From Balneolales bacterium (GTDB taxonomy: Bacteria > Bacteroidota > Rhodothermia > Balneolales > Cyclonatronaceae), in contig JAIULZ010000012.1 in assembly GCA_022565805.1 (NCBI GenBank), forward strand, positions 1 through 49,442: DNA of 49,442 nt, given 5' to 3'. Position numbers and translations under genes: made by a program. Below are positions 26,529-35,558 of the stretch, in pieces; position 1 is the first letter of the stretch; the number at the start of each line of letters is the position of its first letter. The notes beneath the pieces are model-generated. The model made no database searches and was not told where the DNA came from. It saw only the letters and a program-made list of their open reading frames with translations.

Positions 26529-28065
26529 ACAACCGAATTTAATTTAGACCATTCGAAGGCTTTGAAAAAAACCTCTATTTAATTTTTGCTCCAAGGAAGA
26601 AAAAGGGGCAAAAGAGTGGCTTTACAAATCCTTCCATTCATAAACACCATTTCGCTTTTGCAACATAAAGCTAATGGGAGAAATTATTTAAAATAACTTT
26701 TACCCTACTAACCCTGCATCATTCTCAATAAAACCCTCAATATCAATTGATGTATCTATTTGAAGAACCTATAATTATATTAATACAAACAATTTATTTG
26801 TGATTTGGGCAACCTAAGTAATTAACGGAACTATCGCTGTTCAAAATTGGCCGGCCACATCAAAACCCAGCCTGGAGGCCCTTGAAATCAGGAAATCTGC
26901 TGAAAGTAACAATCTATACACAAGAAAGTGATAATTTCACATCAACAACGGCCAATAACCAAGCTTTAGGTTTAAAATCACTTCTGCTGATCCTTAAATT
27001 TGAATTCTTCAAGTTAAATTAAATAATAGCAAAAACTCACTCAACGAATTGTATCTAAACTTTTTTCGGCATAGTTCTTGTTATATAACAATATACAAAA
27101 GACTTATAGGAGGCTTTGAAAAACCTGCTATTTTGTTCGAATTCTTCGCCAGAGCAAAAGTAAAGCAATAGCATAGTTTGTGTATTTGAAAACGTTTTTT
27201 CAACAAAACAGAAAACAGACTAATAAACGGTTTAGCAATCTCTTTCTTTAAAAAACTGCGGCCTTTAATCGGTAGCAACAACGGGTAAATTACTTTGAAA
27301 CAAGTAGTCTAGAAGACCGCGATGCCTTGGATATATATGAGGCTTATTAAAGTATTCTCAAAGAATCATTTCTACAGACTGGATAAAGAGCTTGTATAAA
27401 ACAAGCACTTATACTTTAAAACTAACTTCTGTACAAAATTAAGAACATCATTTAATGGAGCCGTAATCAGGATTGGTCAATAAAGTCTGGTAGTACCATG
27501 CCTCAAAAATAACTGATTTTCCTTATAAAGGTTCTTCCCTCAACCTTTATGATCTAATATCACTGTGCAGTTTAGTTTGCTGGTCGCCATAAATAATCAG
27601 GAATTTCTTTTCATCCTTAAGAACAAGGCATCAGCGAAAAAAGCACGACAAGTGTTCCCAATCCAGGATATGGATATGAGATTTTAAATTACTATATAAT
27701 AGGGGCTTACAATTCATTTATATTTAGATTCATCAAATAATCTTTTGTATTTGCAGGAATTCTGAACCTGCAAATGGTCTGCTTCCACAATAACTACGTA
27801 TTAAATCAACAAAGTTTTTAATCAATAAAAACAGGCAAAGTAACCTTCAGTTACAGATTAGTTTGCCCGACAACCGAGAAAACAGATTTTTTTACGGGAA
27901 TTAGTCATTCGCAATTAAACGTGTGTAATAATGCCACAGAAGGGCTTTGAAGGTGTGTAATAAAGTTACTAAAACCCAAAAAAAAGCATTACAAGACATA
28001 TTTAGACTTCCCGAATCTTCAAAGAATCTGATTATTACAACCCCTTCTTTAAAACAGATTTTATT
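26529..28065. other. 1.5 kb AT-rich gene desert upstream of fecI
   Basis: Both strands are full of stops; the longest frame (27081-27281, minus) lacks any domain. Structures seen: a 14-bp perfect palindrome TTGTTATATAACAA (27078-27091); a nine-pair hairpin ATAAAGGTT/AACCTTTAT (27525-27550); and a direct repeat GTGTGTAATAA at 27921-27931 and 27953-27963. A degenerate pair of GGCTTTGAAAAA-containing segments lies near 26557 and 27113. It may hold the fecI promoter region and decayed sequence. No RNA gene could be identified. Confidence 0.5.
27921..27963 (+). promoter_or_regulatory. fecI: Direct repeat upstream of fecI, possible operator
   Basis: Two identical copies of GTGTGTAATAA start 32 bp apart, about three helical turns, roughly 105-145 bp upstream of the sigma factor start. 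Spacing on one face of the helix suits a regulator dimer. No experimental or family evidence links a regulator to it. Confidence 0.35.
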
Positions 28066-28647
28066 ATGAATATAGCTTCATCTGAGCAGTTTGCTGTGTG
28101 GAGTGATCGTCTGAATAAATCGGACGAAAAAGCTTTCGCAGAACTTTTCGAGCACAGTTATGACTTCATGTTTGCGTATATCACCAAATATATATTTTGC
28201 CGTGATTCTGCAAGAGATGTACTACAAGATGTATATATAAAAGTCTGGAATATACGCGAGTCTTTAGATTCCGATAAATCTTTGAAGGCTCTAATGTATC
28301 AAATGGTGCGCAACAGTGCGCTAAATCATTTAAGGGATAGAAAAGATAAAAATATAAGTCTCGATAGCGTAGGCGAGTACGAACACCAAACAGAACCGGA
28401 GATTTTCGATCTCTACGACAAACAAGAGGCAAATACCCTTCATAATCAGATCCAGGATTGGATAAATGAATTACCCGAAAGACAGCGTGAGGCTTTCGAG
28501 TTAAGCAGATATGAGGGTATGAGTCATCAGGAAATAGCTGAGGTAATGGATTTAAAACCGAGAACCGTAAACAACCATATCGTTTTGGCACTCAATAATC
28601 TGCGGAAACGACTGGATGATTACAGAGCAAAATCAGTTGTAATTTAA
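28066..28647 (+). CDS. ECF-type RNA polymerase sigma factor, FecI-like
   Basis: A 193 aa sigma-70 family factor of the Bacteroidota FecI-like group. Region 2 spans about 22-90 (FAELFEHSYDFMFAYI, DVLQDVYIKVW) and region 4 about 130-185 (INELPERQREAFELSRYEGMSHQEIAEVM, then a recognition helix RTVNNHIVLALNNLRKRL). The gene is two bases from the FecR-like anti-sigma gene, so both are co-translated. It should direct polymerase to the TonB-dependent receptor at 31.2 kb in response to a ligand at the cell surface (known scheme for the family, inferred here). Confidence 0.93.
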   Translation: MNIASSEQFAVWSDRLNKSDEKAFAELFEHSYDFMFAYITKYIFCRDSARDVLQDVYIKVWNIRESLDSDKSLKALMYQMVRNSALNHLRDRKDKNISLDSVGEYEHQTEPEIFDLYDKQEANTLHNQIQDWINELPERQREAFELSRYEGMSHQEIAEVMDLKPRTVNNHIVLALNNLRKRLDDYRAKSVVI

Positions 28648-28649
28648 CT

Positions 28650-29783
28650 ATGAAGAAACTGAATAACATTCATCGAAATAAGCAGCTTGCTGAGCTACTG
28701 GAAAATGTTTCCGGCACAGAAGAGCGTAATAACCTTACAGAAATGTGGGAGCTTACCGGCAATCAACCGGCTGTGAAACCACTTACCGCCAAAGAGAAGC
28801 TGGATGACTGGAATAGCATTCTTAAGAAAATTAAAAACGGCACAACAGACTCACCTTCTTTACAAAACGGCTACACAAAACCGGCACCCGTAAAATCATC
28901 GGGCACAGAATCTTATTCCCCGCTACCTGCGCACACTACGGGCGAAAGCAACATACAAAAAATCATAGAACAAGAGAGGGTATTTTCCGAAACCCAGCAT
29001 CTTTTGAAAGAACAAATAGCTCCCCTCAGAAAAGCTACCGAATCCCGTTCTAAATTTCATAAATTTTTATATGCAGCAGCAGCGGTACTTTTAATTGCAA
29101 TTGGCACTGGTTTTTGGTTTCAGCTATCCCCACAGTATGAAACGTTCACAGCTATGCCCGGAGAAACGGCCCGCATTACTCTGGCAGATAATTCTACCGT
29201 GTTGCTAAACAGTGGCTCAGAGCTGCTTGTTCCAAAAGGTTTTGGAGACAACCATAGAAATCTTGAACTAAATGGGGAAGCTTTTTTTGAAGTGGCAGGA
29301 GCAAGCATACCATTTATGGTAACCACTTCCAATGCGGTTGTAGAAGTACTTGGCACCTCATTTAATGTTCGCTCCTGGAGCCATCATAAAACGAGCCAAA
29401 CATTGGTAGGTCTGGAAAGTGGTAAAGTAGACATTTACAGCCCGGCTAGATTAGAATCACGTTCACGTTTGGAGCCTGGTCAGGTTGTTCGCATTGTTGG
29501 TACTACAGGACTTACCAATCTTGAAGAAAATATTCCCATAAGCGATATAACAGCCTGGAGAAATAAAGACTTTGCCTTTAATGGCACAAGCCTTGAGGAT
29601 GCCCTCGATGAAATACAAAGACGCTTTAATGTTTCTGTACAACTCAGGCAAAATGCAGCCCGAAGCAAGCAGGTAACTGGTTTTTACCGTAATCCGGAAA
29701 ATCCACGGCTCATTTTGGATGATTTAGCCACTATAACAGGACTTACCCTGGAAGAAAAAAATAGCAGCTTTTGGCTTTACTAA
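28650..29783 (+). CDS. FecR-like anti-sigma factor with DUF4974 domain
   Basis: A 377 aa single-pass inner-membrane regulator. The cytoplasmic N-terminal ~135 residues, expected to hold the sigma factor, are longer and more charged/Ser-Thr-rich than usual. One helix lies at about 138-157. The periplasmic FecR domain (about 162-290) shows AMPGETARITLADNSTVLLN, ELNGEAFFEVA and VLGTSFNVRSW. The C-terminal DUF4974 (about 305-377) shows FAFNGTSLEDALDEIQRRFNV, an STN-like fold that should touch the receptor's signalling domain. A terminator follows 35 bp downstream. Confidence 0.93.
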   Translation: MKKLNNIHRNKQLAELLENVSGTEERNNLTEMWELTGNQPAVKPLTAKEKLDDWNSILKKIKNGTTDSPSLQNGYTKPAPVKSSGTESYSPLPAHTTGESNIQKIIEQERVFSETQHLLKEQIAPLRKATESRSKFHKFLYAAAAVLLIAIGTGFWFQLSPQYETFTAMPGETARITLADNSTVLLNSGSELLVPKGFGDNHRNLELNGEAFFEVAGASIPFMVTTSNAVVEVLGTSFNVRSWSHHKTSQTLVGLESGKVDIYSPARLESRSRLEPGQVVRIVGTTGLTNLEENIPISDITAWRNKDFAFNGTSLEDALDEIQRRFNVSVQLRQNAARSKQVTGFYRNPENPRLILDDLATITGLTLEEKNSSFWLY

Positions 29784-29815
29784 TTTTTTTCCACCCAAAA
29801 AAACAGATCCCAAAT

Positions 29816-29847
29816 AAAAAAAGCTTCCCGACGGAAGCTTTTTTTGT
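29816..29847. terminator. Terminator between fecR-like and rhodanese genes
   Basis: AAAAAGCTTCC and GGAAGCTTTTT form a stem around loop CGAC, with A-run before and T-run after, so it can act in both directions at this convergent junction. Confidence 0.85.
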
Positions 29848-29919
29848 TTAACTCATTAAGCATTTTCCTGCAGTCTCGTTCATCAACCGCCAAAAAAAAA
29901 TTTTGAATAAAGTGAATTG

Positions 29920-30870
29920 TCAGGGTTGATTAACCGGAGTATCTTCTCTGTTTCCCCACTCGAACCAAGAGCCTTCATACGCCCTTACGCTATCATAGCC
30001 CATTAGTCGAAGGGTGAAAAAGGCATGAGAACCTCTAACATTGCTCTGGCAATGGGTGATTACTTCTTTATCGGGTGTAATTCCTTTTGTTGCTAAAAGA
30101 GCCTCTATTTCGTCGGGCGATAAAAATCCGGGGCCTTTATTTTCATCTTCAGAAATAAACATTCGCCATTCTAAGTTTACGGCCCCCGGAATATGACCCG
30201 CTCTTTCTGCCCGCTTATCTTCACCCGAAAATTCTTCGGGTGTACGGGCATCTAATATTACCACGTTATCATCATCAAGTGCACCTGTAAGAAAGCGAAT
30301 ATCACAAGAACGCGCTTCATTTAACGATGCTGTAAAATTACCTGGCGCCGCTCTGGTCGTTAATTCGCTAATTGGCATGCCCGCGGCGGTCCATCGTGCA
30401 AACCCGCCATTTAATACAGAAGCGTTTTCATGGCCATAAAGGCTTAGAGCATAAAAAAGGCGGGATGCACCCAAACCATTACCTTCATCATAAATGAGAA
30501 CCCTCGTATCATTATTAATGCCCATAGATCGCATTATTTCCTGAAACTCTTCGGGGCCAACAAGAAAATGTTGTACAGGATGGGTAGTATCTACCAATGC
30601 AGGTATTCCACCGAAAAACCTCGCGCCCGGAATATGACCAATTCCAAAACCTTCTGCGCGCATATCTATGAGTACTGTATTTGGCTCATTCATCAATTCG
30701 GGCAATTGGCCGGGCTGTATTAGCAGTTCATTGTTGGGAAACTGCGGATAATCCACCGTAACAGTATCTACTGCTTCTGTAACCGTACCAGTTGATGTGC
30801 AAGCCCCAATACCAATCGATATGGCTATAACCACACTTAGATATAAACGATAATTTTGTAATACATTCAT
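29920..30870 (-). CDS. Lipoprotein sulfurtransferase with two rhodanese domains
   Basis: A 316 aa thiosulfate/3-mercaptopyruvate sulfurtransferase-type protein. The start is placed at ATG 30870 because it gives a clean lipoprotein signal peptide ending IGIGAC with lipidated Cys24; a longer frame to 31020 adds 50 unlikely residues. The N-terminal rhodanese domain (about 48-165) lacks a catalytic Cys at its loop position (YDEGNG), as in the usual inactive half. The C-terminal domain (about 180-310) has the active loop HCQSNVRGS with Cys274. It sits antisense between the fecR-like gene and the TonB receptor gene. A membrane-anchored, extracytoplasmic location is expected; whether sulfur chemistry relates to the Fec-like system is unknown. 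Confidence 0.9.
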   Translation of the reverse strand: MNVLQNYRLYLSVVIAISIGIGACTSTGTVTEAVDTVTVDYPQFPNNELLIQPGQLPELMNEPNTVLIDMRAEGFGIGHIPGARFFGGIPALVDTTHPVQHFLVGPEEFQEIMRSMGINNDTRVLIYDEGNGLGASRLFYALSLYGHENASVLNGGFARWTAAGMPISELTTRAAPGNFTASLNEARSCDIRFLTGALDDDNVVILDARTPEEFSGEDKRAERAGHIPGAVNLEWRMFISEDENKGPGFLSPDEIEALLATKGITPDKEVITHCQSNVRGSHAFFTLRLMGYDSVRAYEGSWFEWGNREDTPVNQP

Positions 30871-31245
30871 TTTTTTTTGATTTGAAGACATTCTGATTGA
30901 ATACAAGTATAAAGCTGAATCGCTCCCAACTATACAATTATGTGATTTTGCCAACCCGCTGTTTTGCATGGGTAAAACAACTATGGAAAATACTTGCTTA
31001 AATTGATCTTTTTTTGGCACTATATTCTGCCTATAACGGCATGCATTATAACTTTACAAATATGCTGCCCTATTCTAAACATCTACAGCACATAAATCAC
31101 TCCTTATAAAACTAATCTGACTCAACCAAGTACAGGATTGCGGGTACTCTAATATACTACCAGACCAACTTTTCAAAAATAAGTGCATCAATCTCTTACA
31201 ACTCTTTGCACTTAGGTCAAGATTGTTTTGGCTATCTTTTTAGCT

Positions 31246-34038
31246 ATGATATCATCCGGACTCCGTAGCATACTACAATTGGGCTGTTTACTTGTGATTT
31301 TTTGTAGCCCGATAACGGCATACCCTGTCTTTGCTAATAGTGCTCATTTCACTGTGCTATCCCACAAGTATGATGAGCAGCGCTTTAGCATCGCATATCG
31401 CCTTATCCCTCTCGATCAGGCGCTGGGAGAGTTGTCCGAACTTACCGGTATCGATATTTTGTATGACTCCCGCCTTACCATTAATATTATTCTTAACGGA
31501 TCTTCTGCCAATAAGACTGTAGAAGAAATTCTTGATGATATGCTCCGGAATACGCGTCTTCGTTTTAGAAGGAGTCCCACAGGTACATATTTAATTTATC
31601 AGGTTCGCGGCCCAATGGCCAATTTAAGCAGCATAAGCGGTATTATAAGAAACAGTGCAACCAAAGATCCTATATCGGGTGTTAATGTTTATATAGAGTC
31701 TGTCGAACGTGGTTCTACCACAAATGCAGAGGGTAGTTTTCTTATAGATCGATTAACTGTGGGAACTTATTTGGTACGCGTTTCGCACGTAGCCTTCGAA
31801 CCACGAACTATCCGGGTCTCGGTATCTGCATCCATACGGCAGCATATAGATGTTGAGTTAATACCAGCCGCCATAAATGTAGAGCAAGTTGTAATTACCG
31901 ACCTTGTAATGCCGCTGCCTAATATGAGGGCTGGCCAGGATTTTGCCGAACCAGATCCCCTTTTCCTTGAAACCTCAAGTGGTTCTCCGGATGCGCTTCG
32001 AATCTTATCCGAAATACCCGGAGTACGCTTCCAGAACCCTTTGTCAGACATGTTGCTGCAAGGCAGCCATACAGCGCAGCATAGAATAAAGCTGGAGGGG
32101 AAAACCGTTTTCGGACCTTTGTCTATGGGGAGAATCTTAAGTGCTTTCAGCCCGTATGCCGTACGCAGGCTTCGGCTTTATAAAGCCGGATTTCCGGCCT
32201 CGCAGGGCAGCTCTCTGTCTGGTGTAATAGCTGTAGAACAATCTGCCCTAAACCTTAATAATGCAGACCCCTATTTACTACAGACCGATTTGAATGCGCT
32301 TAATTTCCGAGCATATAACTATTTGGATTTCAAAGACGGCCAGCAACTAAATCTGATGACTGCCGTTCGAACGCATTCTCCCTGGTCTTTGCAGCATCCG
32401 GCTGTTTCCAAAACGCTTGATTCCTTTAATACGGCAGATCCTTTGCTTTTAAACAGGCTTTCTCCCAATCCGGATCGTCCCCATTTTTTTAGCAGTAGTA
32501 ACGCCGGAGTTAGCGATTACTCGCTTAAATTTTATGATCTTCATTTCTCGGCGTTACAAAGACATACAGACCTTAGTTCTACCACATTAACCCTCTATGC
32601 GGGGGAGAGTTCCATCGAATCAGAATTACGCTCTACACAGAATACTGGTGCGGGAATGCTGTCTCTGAGCGATGGGTATAACTGGCAGAACCAAATTTTT
32701 AACCTTCGCCATAATCGTCTCATAAATCTAAAGGGTGCCGGAAGTGTGTCTGCCGGTTTAAGCAGGCATCAATACGGGCAGAATTATAGTGGTGGTTTGC
32801 TTTTACCGGATTCCGATGACTGGTTTAGCAATAAATCGAATATTTTGTTATACAAGCATGGAGTTCATCATCTTGTTATACTGGGCTCGCTGGCTGCCGA
32901 TTACACACATGAGTGGGATTCTTCTTACCAGCTAACTCTTGGTATTGAAGCAAGTCTTAGTAAATCTGAAGCCTCTTTTTCTGATTTTCCTGGTGGTGAA
33001 TTCGATTTTGATGAAAAGCAGTATTTGCTCACATTTTACTCCGAATCAGAATGGTTTTTAACCAGCAGGAGCCAGCTTATTGCAGGTATGCGAATTAGCA
33101 TGCCCGGTAGCTATACCTTTTATGCTGAACCCAGAATTGCCTATGGAATTGATTTTCCGGATACGGATGCCGGGAATATTTCTGTTAATATTGCCGCCGG
33201 ACTTTTCCGCGAGTTTATGAAACAGTTACCGGTTGCCAATTTATCGCCAAATGGGCTTTACGCATCGAATCGATTTTGGATTCCAGTTTCGGGCATTGGA
33301 TATGTGCCTTATTCGTGGCACCTTTCTGGTGATATTCGATGGCAACCCTACGAGCCGCTCATGCTTCGTGTAGAGCCATATATGAAATGGGAGCCTAATT
33401 CGCCGGTTATCGCATATCCCGCACTAATGCAAAATACATTAGACAGTCCAGGAAAAGCCGGCCATAGCCCTCTAAAACCAAAAGATATTATTGAATTATC
33501 TGAGGTTGTTTCTACAGGTATAGGCATTTCTGCAGAATGGAGCCGCACAACATATTCCTTTGGTCTTGTTTACAACTACTTGTATTTACGGCAAAAGTTT
33601 TCTGATCGCTACAACAACCGTTTCATCGAACCTTACTGGTCGGAGCCGCATCAGATTACGCTCAGCTCACGATTACGGCTTTTCACCAATACTACTTTTA
33701 CCAGCCGAATTGAAATAATGCCATCCAGCAGGGGCTGGGCATGGAGACAAGCCTATTATGATGTTCTCGCTTTTAGCGGAAATAATTCGTATAACGAGCT
33801 ATTCGGTTCTCCGCTTGAAGATCGAATTGAACCCCGTTACCAGCTTGATATTGGCCTGAATTGGTCAAGACAATTTCCTTCATCATCCGTGTCTATAACA
33901 GCCGAAATAATAAACCTGCTTGGTAATTCCAACGAATTCGACAGGGGCCTCAGATCTCTGTTGCTCACACCTTCCGAAACATACTCCAGAAGTATTTCAC
34001 ACATGCAGCCTGGCATAAGCATACAGCTTACTTTTTGA
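31246..34038 (+). CDS. TonB-dependent receptor/transducer with STN domain
   Basis: A 930 aa outer-membrane protein. The start is set at ATG 31246, which yields a signal peptide (ISSGLRSILQLGCLLVIFC.. to VFANSA); a TTG six codons upstream is the alternative. Domains in order: STN (about 40-115, FSIAYRLIPLDQALGELSEL), CarboxypepD_reg-like (about 124-210, SISGIIRNSATKDPISGVNV), plug (about 215-335, ILSEIPGVRFQNPLSDMLLQG and SLSGVIAVEQ), then a 22-strand-type barrel ending ISIQLTF with the terminal Phe. The STN domain implies signalling to the FecR-like protein. Substrate unknown; no siderophore, heme or sugar enzyme is nearby, and no SusD partner is present. Confidence 0.9.
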   Translation: MISSGLRSILQLGCLLVIFCSPITAYPVFANSAHFTVLSHKYDEQRFSIAYRLIPLDQALGELSELTGIDILYDSRLTINIILNGSSANKTVEEILDDMLRNTRLRFRRSPTGTYLIYQVRGPMANLSSISGIIRNSATKDPISGVNVYIESVERGSTTNAEGSFLIDRLTVGTYLVRVSHVAFEPRTIRVSVSASIRQHIDVELIPAAINVEQVVITDLVMPLPNMRAGQDFAEPDPLFLETSSGSPDALRILSEIPGVRFQNPLSDMLLQGSHTAQHRIKLEGKTVFGPLSMGRILSAFSPYAVRRLRLYKAGFPASQGSSLSGVIAVEQSALNLNNADPYLLQTDLNALNFRAYNYLDFKDGQQLNLMTAVRTHSPWSLQHPAVSKTLDSFNTADPLLLNRLSPNPDRPHFFSSSNAGVSDYSLKFYDLHFSALQRHTDLSSTTLTLYAGESSIESELRSTQNTGAGMLSLSDGYNWQNQIFNLRHNRLINLKGAGSVSAGLSRHQYGQNYSGGLLLPDSDDWFSNKSNILLYKHGVHHLVILGSLAADYTHEWDSSYQLTLGIEASLSKSEASFSDFPGGEFDFDEKQYLLTFYSESEWFLTSRSQLIAGMRISMPGSYTFYAEPRIAYGIDFPDTDAGNISVNIAAGLFREFMKQLPVANLSPNGLYASNRFWIPVSGIGYVPYSWHLSGDIRWQPYEPLMLRVEPYMKWEPNSPVIAYPALMQNTLDSPGKAGHSPLKPKDIIELSEVVSTGIGISAEWSRTTYSFGLVYNYLYLRQKFSDRYNNRFIEPYWSEPHQITLSSRLRLFTNTTFTSRIEIMPSSRGWAWRQAYYDVLAFSGNNSYNELFGSPLEDRIEPRYQLDIGLNWSRQFPSSSVSITAEIINLLGNSNEFDRGLRSLLLTPSETYSRSISHMQPGISIQLTF

Positions 34039-34156
34039 AAACGGAAAACATGCTAATATGAACTCATTTACTATTTAAAAGGGCAGTTCTATCTACTTCA
34101 GGTAAGCTAATAAAACACTTGCCACTACAACCTAACTACTCTATCACGGGTAAAAA

Positions 34157-34181
34157 ACTGTATGTTTTTTAGTCATACAGT
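34157..34181. promoter_or_regulatory. Inverted repeat between receptor and small exported protein
   Basis: ACTGTATG and CATACAGT are separated by TTTTTTAGT, an eight-pair perfect stem. It lies 118 bp past the receptor stop and 66 bp before the next ATG. It may be an operator or an RNA hairpin; the T-run is in the loop, not after the stem. Confidence 0.4.
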
Positions 34182-34247
34182 GGTCTTGTCGCGTAATATA
34201 ATCAGCTTCGCAGCGCCGGAAAAACACCAACCAAACCTTAGATACAA

Positions 34248-34625
34248 ATGAACACAACAAGTGTAGTAAAAATCATCAGCTTCGTAGTTATACTTGGGCT
34301 AATGACCTTCTCACTGAGTGCCTTTACAGGTACAAGTATAAATACAGATGCAGAACCAATGTCAGACGCACCCATGTTTGAAGTCTCAGGCATAGTTACA
34401 GATGCTTCAACTGAAGAGCCCGTTCATGGTGCTGTTGTAAGTCTCCACGGGCATGATCTATCTACTGTAACCGACCACAACGGTGCTTTTAGCTTTAGCG
34501 ATTTACCCGAAGGTGAGCTAACTATAGTTATTGAAGCAGAGGGCTACGATGATACTGAGAAAGACATTTATGTTAATGGCGATTCTCATCATCTCGAAAT
34601 TGAGCTTGAACCCGAAAACGATTAA
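34248..34625 (+). CDS. Small exported protein with one carboxypeptidase-regulatory-like domain
   Basis: A 125 aa protein. Signal peptide at 1-25 (VVKIISFVVILGLMTFSLSAF). Residues ~43-122 form one CarboxypepD_reg-like beta-sandwich: FEVSGIVTDASTEEPVHGAV, TVTDHNGAFSFSDLPEGELT, EAEGYDDTEKDIYVNG. Strongly acidic. It matches the domain at the N-terminus of the upstream TonB receptor but stands alone, 209 bp after that gene. A role in binding the same ligand or in folding at the outer membrane is possible but unproven. Confidence 0.85.
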   Translation: MNTTSVVKIISFVVILGLMTFSLSAFTGTSINTDAEPMSDAPMFEVSGIVTDASTEEPVHGAVVSLHGHDLSTVTDHNGAFSFSDLPEGELTIVIEAEGYDDTEKDIYVNGDSHHLEIELEPEND

Positions 34626-34806
34626 AAAATAACGTAAGCGACTGTTTATACTTACCCAAATATATCCAGCCATATATAGTAAGAGCTTCTTGGGAATGCG
34701 TTTCCTGCATTTGGTATACAGATCGCTTCAAGGTCTTAGGTAAATCACCTAAGTAGTGCATTACCTCCACGCAAAAGGCAGAGACTTCGGTTTCTGCCTT
34801 TTTTTG
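34626..34806 (+). ncRNA. Structured 3' region or possible small RNA
   Basis: Between the small exported protein gene and its terminator lie three successive hairpins: AATGC/GCATT (34695-34711), CTTAGGT/ACCTAAG with loop AAATC (34735-34753), and the terminator. This spacing of stems before a strong terminator could be a processed 3' UTR or an independent small RNA. No known RNA family is recognised. Confidence 0.3.
34777..34806 (+). terminator. Strong intrinsic terminator with TTCG loop
   Basis: GGCAGAGAC and GTTTCTGCC (one G-T pair) enclose the tetraloop TTCG, followed by a run of seven T. It ends transcription of the receptor/small-protein stretch. Confidence 0.9.
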
Positions 34807-34899
34807 TTTAAGCAGAATTTATCGACCAGGTTTAAAAGATTGATAAAAGTGCCTAAGCAGAACCAGATTAGCTTTAATCATTTAAGCTACATTATATGA

Positions 34900-34986
34900 T
34901 TATCCAGCTGTCACAATAGAAGTAATTATCGAAACTATAGATTGCAGCTCCGCTTCAGTTAAGGATAACTCTGCCCCAACAGGCAT
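34900..34986 (-). pseudogene. Possible cytochrome c C-terminal remnant
   Basis: A 28-codon leftward frame reads MPVGAELSLTEAELQSIVS and then IITSIVTAG. This is the pattern of the last helix of class I cytochrome c domains (axial Met, then acidic helix ending in a hydrophobic face). No C-x-x-C-H heme motif lies upstream; the frame is closed two codons before the Met. It could be chance or a decayed gene end. Confidence 0.2.
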
Positions 34987-35201
34987 TGATTAAAGAATAT
35001 TGAAGCTCTTTTAAATTTCACGGGAATAGGGTTAGCACAGAAACGTAATTACCCCAAAAAGCTGCCGTAATTTTAAGCATAAAAAAACCCGTGTATCGCA
35101 AGAGCAAATACACGGGCTAACAAAATTTCGGCAAATGCCGGCGATTATTGCTATATGTGATTAGATCAGATGTACTACCAACTCACATAGTTTAGCATAA
35201 T
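34987..35201 (-). terminator. Intergenic segment with terminator of the RRM gene (35081-35117)
   Basis: At 35088-35096 and 35108-35116, CCCGTGTAT and ATACACGGG pair. Read leftward the stem is followed by seven T (complement of the A-run at 35081-35087). It lies about 85 bp beyond the RRM gene stop. The remainder of the segment shows nothing else. Confidence 0.8.
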
Positions 35202-35558
35202 CTAGTAACGACCACCGCCGTAGGAATCACGACTATCACGGCCACCGCGGCCACGACCACCGCCTCCGCCGTTGCCGCCTCTACCACCACCGCCGCCGCC
35301 GCTTCTTGGCGCGCGTTCTTCGCGTGGGCGTGCTTCGTTAACAACCAGCGTACGCTGCATAAATTCAGTATCGTGCAATTGATCAATTGCTACGTTTCCG
35401 GACTCATCATCCATTTCAACAAAGGCAAAACCTTTTGAGCGGCCAGTGAATTTATCACTAATAAGGCTAACAGACTGCACATCTCCGAATGGAGAAAATA
35501 GTTCGTGCAAATCTTGCTCACCTACTTTGTAGTTTAAGTTTCCTACGTAAATAGTCAT
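35202..35558 (-). CDS. Single-RRM glycine-rich RNA-binding protein
   Basis: A 118 aa RNA-binding protein. The RRM covers residues 1-78, with RNP2 IYVGNL (3-8) and RNP1 KGFAFVEM (about 43-50) intact, including the aromatic residues that stack on RNA. Residues 85-118 are Arg/Gly-rich (GGGGGGRGGNGGGGGRGRGG) and end YGGGRY, an RGG-type tail. Such proteins are common in Cyanobacteria and Bacteroidota and often rise on cold shock or act as post-transcriptional regulators (family knowledge). It is transcribed alone, with its own terminator downstream and about 300 bp of leader upstream. Confidence 0.95.
   Translation of the reverse strand: MTIYVGNLNYKVGEQDLHELFSPFGDVQSVSLISDKFTGRSKGFAFVEMDDESGNVAIDQLHDTEFMQRTLVVNEARPREERAPRSGGGGGGRGGNGGGGGRGRGGRDSRDSYGGGRY

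Noticed and set aside
27081-27281. Leftward 66-codon frame in the gene desert
   Set aside because: No domain; begins inside a perfect palindrome; typical of chance frames in AT-rich DNA.
27921-27963. GTGTGTAATAA repeats as DnaA boxes (complement TTATTACACAC)
   Set aside because: One extra base breaks the TTATNCACA consensus.
35216-35305. Triplet-like repeat in the RRM gene 3' end as a CRISPR or satellite
   Set aside because: It is the Gly/Arg codon run of the RGG tail.
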